Source: Hydrangea macrophylla
Taxonomy: Eukaryota; Streptophyta; Magnoliopsida; Cornales; Hydrangeaceae
NCBI GenBank assembly: GCA_033977485.1
Contig: CM066987.1
Span: forward strand, 52,912,533-52,976,532
DNA length: 64,000 nt
Direction: 5' to 3'
This document shows positions 59,766 to 64,000 of the stretch, in pieces. Each line of letters opens with the position of its first letter. Position 1 is the stretch's first letter. A model generated the notes under the pieces. The model made no database searches, had not been told where the DNA came from, and saw only the letters and a list, made by a program, of their open reading frames with translations. Made by a program: the position numbers and the translations under genes.

Positions 59766-61229
59766 CTCCCATGCACATGTATTGTGCTCTCTTTAACATG
59801 TTACAATCTGCACATATGTTTGGAGAGAGAGTTAGGATATGAATTCCATGGAGAGAATAAGAAAGAATCAAGATGGAAAATCTAGAGTTCATCTCCATTT
59901 CCTTGAACACACCTTCATACATACACCCACATATTTTCATACACCACCATAGGAACTTAGAAACTGTTAGAGGAAGTTCTTAGAAGAAGAAGAGGTACAG
60001 AATCAAGAGGACTTGAAGAAGAAGAAGAAGAAGAAGCTTCCACCATAGAAGCTTAAGCTCAAGCTCCTTAATCTCAAATCCTATATTCAAACCCAATTTT
60101 CAAGAAATTGTGAGTCTACTAACTCACTCTAAAACTTATATAGTATATAGTAGCTTGTTGTGGTGTTCTTTTGAAGTTTCCATGCCATGGAATTTGATTT
60201 TTAAAGTTAAACTCGTAGTATAACAATGCTGTCAAAAGCTGCCAGAAACAGAGGAAGAATCGGTTTCTAGGAAAAACTGGTTTGTAGGAAGAACCGGTTT
60301 CTATGAGGAACTGGTTTCTGGGTAGCACTTTCTATTATGTTGATTCCTAAGCTTTGTTTGGTAGTACCTCGACTTTATTAGCATGAGACCTTGTTATATG
60401 TTTATTAGAGACTGCATGTTAGTATCCCATACTTATGAACGAAGTTATGCATGTGTTTATTTGTTAGATTTACGAAATGTGCTCTGGACTTATGCAAGAT
60501 GCTTTGATAAGTTGTACTTTGACTCAAGAATGAAACAATATTGTTTGTAAGAACTGCTACGGGAATGTCATACTATCCGTAGGAGTATTTGTGTTTAGTA
60601 CCTTGAGTTTTAAGTGTTGTACATTACATTTAAAGAAGGATTTTTGAAACTGGCTTTAGAAACCAATTAATGGGAAAAACCTTACCCAGAAACCAATTAG
60701 TAGGAAATACCAATATGTGGATGCTTTTTTCAGGAAAGTTCCCTTAAGGTATATTCGAGGCCATGAGCTGAACGTTAACACTTATTTGGACTTCGTTAGT
60801 ATAATATGACGTAAAACAGATTGACAGACATATTAACAGGACTTACTAGTTGTAATCGAAATCCATATTATGAATGTAAACTTGTAATGAGTGAAGCATG
60901 CTTGGTTGAGGATACGTGAGATTCAGTTATGCTATGTCAGGAGCAGGTTATGCTAAGAGTAAGTGTCGGTTAAAGTAAAGTAGGCCATGAAGGCCAGGAT
61001 GGTGTGGAAAAGGCATAGTTGTCGGATTAGCAGCCACGAAGGTCTAGTGTGGTAATAGTGTGGTGAGTCGAGACTCTGTGTCAGAATCAGTGTTGTAAGT
61101 CAAGACTCCATGTCAGACTCAGTGTTTTGAGTTGGGACTCCGTGTCAAACTCAATATGGTTATGTTAGGACTTTGTGTTGTGTTGGGTTGGTCGGGAAAG
61201 TTAGGACTCCGTGTCAGGCTTATTCAATA

Positions 61230-61740
61230 GGTTGAGTTAGAACACTTTGGTTCTTTGTGACGAAATAAAGGTTGGGTTGAATACTTTGGTTCTTCGTGAC
61301 GAGGTGAAGGTTAGCATGAACACTTCAGTTCTTCGTAACGAAGTAAAGGTCAAGTTAGAATACTTAGGTTCTTCGTGACGAAGTGAAGGATAGTAAAACA
61401 CTTCGGTTCTTCGTGACAAAGTGAAGGTTAGTATGAACACTTCGGTTCTTTGTGACGAAATGAAGGTCGAGTTAGAACACTTCGGTTCTTCATGACGAAG
61501 AGAAGGTTAGTAGAACACTTTAGTTCTTTATGACAAAGTGAAGGTTAGTGTGAACACTTCAGTTCTTCGTGATGAAGTGAAGGTCGAGTTAGAACACTTT
61601 CGTTCTTCATGACAAAGTGAAGGGTAGTAGAATACTTTGGTTCTTCGTGACGAAGTGAAGATTGGGTTGAATACTTCGGTTCTTTGTGACGAAGTGAAGG
61701 TTATGTTGAACACTTCAGTTCTTTGTGACGAAGTGAAAGT
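61230..61740. repeat. Palindromic 13-mer array in the second LTR
   Basis: About twelve units of roughly 40 bp, each with a variant of CGGTTCTTCGTGACGAAGTG followed by 'aaggttag..gaacactt'. CTTCGTGACGAAG is a 6+1+6 palindrome. It is the reverse-orientation counterpart of the arrays in the other element, with a simpler, shorter period. Confidence 0.85.
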
Positions 61741-62471
61741 TAGAGTAAAGAGGTTGGATACTTTGTTGTTGAGAGTCGGGATTCAGTGTCAGGCTCTGGT
61801 AGTAGGATGTGGTAGTGTTGTCAGGATGTTGAGGCTAGTAGTGTTGACCGTATTCTTTTCGAATACCTAGACAGGCAAGTTAGTAGATTTGGTTCGATGG
61901 TGAGAACGTGTGATTCCTTAAAAGAAGTAATAAAAGCAGTGAACCTCTCTTGTTGTGTGTGGCTATATAAGTTCCATTTGATTTAGTTTTCTCACTCAGC
62001 TTTCATAAGCTGACGGCGTTCATGTCACTGGACATTCCCATGTCCAACTTTTCCAGATGAAGAATACATAAGTTGTGATGCTGGTCAGGGGGAGTACGAG
62101 GAGGAAGAATACACCGAGGAGGATTATGGCTACTCTAGTTAGAGAGAAGACTAGTGGTTGAAATCTTGTAAATGTTTTTGGCTGTAACCTCTATCAAAGG
62201 ACTTTATCTGTCTTTTGTAATAGTTTTGTAAGGCCCTAGTGCCATAAGACAATAATGTATCCTTGGGTTGAAATAGTTGAACTAGTATCACCGTTTCCTT
62301 TGTAGTATAACCATGTATGTTAAGGTTGGCCTTATTCTATGTTAGTCATGTTGTTTCATTATTGATGAGTCATGGATAATTCGGTGATTCAACCAGTCAC
62401 GTGCCTAAGGGTCTAAGATGGAAATTTAATTTTTTCCTATTTTGGCTACGACGGGGTGTGACAGGGATTTT

Positions 62472-62484
62472 TGGTATCAAAGCC
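62472..62484 (+). promoter_or_regulatory. Primer binding site, tRNA-Met type
   Basis: TGGTATCAAAGCC, eight bases after the LTR end, is the same PBS type and spacing as in the other Tekay-like element. Confidence 0.8.
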
Positions 62485-62980
62485 TTAGGTTAAGACGTGT
62501 ACATCGATTGTCGTACACACTTAACCTATAAACCATTAGACCTTTTTCCATCCATGAAGATATTAACCTTATGATATTTTTGTGATTAGAATAGCACCTT
62601 ATTACGTCCCGGATGGATATGGAGGACTTTTGGGATAGGATCCCCAGGATTTAGAACTCTTCTTGTATTAGGGCTAGTAGCCCATCTTTTGTGCATATAA
62701 TATGTACCCAAGCCTGTAACACGTGTTAGTAATAGCGTGTACGCCTTTCCATGTAAATGTTTTTGTACTATTCCCACTATGTAAATATTTGAAGTTGTTA
62801 ATGAAGACTTGTTTTTCTTTATATGATGCTCTACATGACGAAGTGTATACTTGATGTGTTATGTACTTATATTAGCATTATTTATTTACGCATTTTTTCG
62901 TTTGTATATCCTATCACCATGGTTAGGACTAGTGAATAATCGACAGATATTCATGTAGGTACATATGCACACAAAGCACA

Positions 62981-64000
62981 ATGGCGGGCAAACCGAGAAG
63001 AAATTGCAATGGAGGACCACCAAATCCCCTTCCCGAAGGAATAGATCCTATTGGAATCTTTGGCACATTTCTACAGCATCTGGACCATATAGGAAATAAA
63101 CACGGCAACAGCAACAATAATGACAACCGCCCTAGACCACCAACCCAGACTAGAGACAGATTACTTGAAGGATTTAGAGCTTTACGCCCCGATAGGTTTG
63201 ATGGCACAAATGAATCTTGGCGAGCAGAGCAATGACTGAGGGATATGGATTGTATTTTTGAATCAATAGAGTGCTCTGAAATAGATGAGCGTCATTTCGC
63301 TACTTTCCAAGCTCACTTATGTGGCGACTGATTAGTGGGAAGCCGAGAGGGCAACCATCAAAGTAGAAGCTTCAAGAAGGATTACCTGGAGCACCTTCAG
63401 GGAGAAGTTTCTGGAAAAGTACTTTCCCGATGATGAAAAGGACCAGAGAGAAGGAATTTCTCAAGTTAGCTCAAGGAAATAGGACTGTGAAATACTCCCT
63501 CCGTCCCATTTTATGTGTCCCCCTTTCCTTTTTGGTATGTCCCAAAATGTTGTCCACTTTCTTAAATTAGTATGCAAATTTTACTTAGTTTCCCAAACTA
63601 CCCTTCCTTGCAATTAACACCAAAACAAAACAAAACAAAAAACAAAGTGCAATGATTATGGGCAATTATGGAAAGTAGGTGTAGATTCTTTTTGTCCCCT
63701 TAAATAGTTGGATTTCCAAAAAGGGACACATAAAATGGGACGGAGGGAGTATTACACAACACAATTTGAACGCTTGTCCCGCTTCGCCCCTTACATGGTT
63801 GAGACTCCTCAAAAGAAAATCAAGAAGTTTCACCAAGTACTCAATCCGCACTTTCGACATCTGATATTGGGACACTTGAATCAAGCATTTGAGGCATTGG
63901 TCAGGTTGGCAGCAAGATAAGAAACAGATGGCTATCAGGGCCCAAGGCAGATGGTTCACCGACCACCCCTGCTCAGGAATGAACCAAGAGGAAGACCTCC
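62981..64000 (+). pseudogene. gag of the second Tekay-like element, broken
   Basis: ATG 62981 opens a capsid frame (MAGKPRRNCNGGPPNPLPEG..., FRALRPDRFDGTNESWRAEQ) that matches the gag N-terminus of the other element and ends at TGA 63233-63235, where that family has Trp. Homology continues with a frameshift near 63315, another stop where the family has Trp, further frameshift near 63450, then a 255-bp Stowaway insertion (63495-63749). After it the sequence continues as TTQFERLSRFAPYMVETPQK and MVHRP, with TAA at 63918-63920. The gene runs off the window before the zinc knuckles. Confidence 0.88.
63495..63749. mobile_element. 255-bp Stowaway MITE inside gag
   Basis: The ends CTCCCTCCGTCCCATTTTAT and the inverted ATAAAATGGGACGGAGGGAG are perfect, with TA duplicated on both sides (63493-63494 and 63750-63751). 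Removing the element and one TA would leave the gag codons in frame, which confirms the boundaries. No coding capacity. Confidence 0.95.

Larger units (their letters stand above)
59336..62463 (+). repeat. 5' LTR of the second Tekay-like element
   Basis: The 3,128-bp LTR starts TGTAGTACCTATAATTT and ends GGGGTGTGACA. It aligns along its length with the LTR of the other element, including the 'gaggtgggccccac' segment, a palindromic array, the 'tttcataagctgacggcgttcatg' block and the terminal GGTGTGACA. Confidence 0.85.
59336..64000 (+). mobile_element. Second Tekay-like LTR retrotransposon, 5' half
   Basis: This plus-strand element is homologous to the one at 11648-22742 but clearly diverged. 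A full 5' LTR (59336-62463), PBS and gag start are present; pol and the 3' LTR lie beyond the window. The gag is broken by stops, frameshifts and a Stowaway insertion. The target-site duplication cannot be checked because the right end is missing. Confidence 0.88.

Noticed and set aside
61230..61740. Regular repeats with spacers resembling a CRISPR array
   Set aside because: This is a plant LTR; the units are degenerate, the spacers are themselves repeated, and no cas gene is present.
1..64000. tRNA and rRNA genes
   Set aside because: No cloverleaf-type tRNA sequence or rRNA segment was recognised by reading both strands; only the tRNA-complementary primer binding sites were found.

Overview
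This 64 kb window is plant nuclear DNA, almost certainly from a eudicot or another angiosperm. The evidence is an intact CC-NB-LRR resistance gene, plant-type Ty3/gypsy LTR retrotransposons (a Tekay/Del-like chromovirus and a Tat-like element), CACTA, hAT, Stowaway and other MITE-type DNA transposons, an RTE-clade LINE, spliced gene remnants with GT-AG introns, and AT-rich intergenic DNA with many GA, TG and TA microsatellites. The species cannot be named from sequence alone. Only one clearly intact protein gene is present. Nearly everything else is mobile DNA or broken genes.

Layout. 1-5035: decayed minus-strand gypsy element (pol, probably Tat lineage). 5036-8302: AT-rich DNA with a 24-bp direct repeat around a small tandem array, two copies of a 170-bp palindromic MITE, and a 1.16-kb foldback element that holds the second MITE copy. 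8868-9650: intronless 3'-5' exonuclease-like (WRN-exo family) gene with one in-frame TAG and degraded catalytic motifs. 10973-11272: CACTA-like MITE. 11495-22938: a palindromic MITE split by an 11.1-kb Tekay-like LTR retrotransposon on the minus strand, with TSD ACACT, tRNA-Met-type PBS and a single gag-pol frame broken by six stops. 23887-24066: another MITE. 24444-27155: the NLR gene. 27582-27865: hAT MITE with a perfect 8-bp TSD. 28181-34173: probable CACTA element carrying a GT31 galactosyltransferase exon. 34570-35338: MITEs, one nested in a Stowaway-like element. 35340-40523: AT-rich repeats.

40524-58030 is bounded by inverted, related CACTA-type subterminal repeats and may be one 17.5-kb element that captured gene fragments. 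Inside it are a complete 4,958-bp CACTA element (42751-47708, TSD CCC), exons of a broken chloroplast CcdA-type thiol-disulfide transporter gene (49209-54175, possibly starting near 47816), an RTE LINE in one of its introns (49967-53130), a G-box-rich minisatellite, and exons of an unidentified gene (55677-57438). 58140-58845 holds an array of palindromic motifs. 59336-64000 is the 5' half of a second Tekay-like retrotransposon on the plus strand, whose gag is interrupted by a 255-bp Stowaway MITE.

How the parts relate. The window reads as a layered insertion history around one defence gene. The NLR has no visible functional partner. The retrotransposon coding regions are inactivated mainly by stops compatible with C-to-T change, as expected for methylated, silenced elements, and the 5' LTR of the 11.1-kb element has lost its TATA segment. 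The most interesting candidates are the two CACTA-type intervals that carry host exons, a possible small three-exon gene inside the 4,958-bp CACTA, the WRN-exo-like gene with a single stop, and the 13-bp palindrome array shared by LTRs of both Tekay-like elements.
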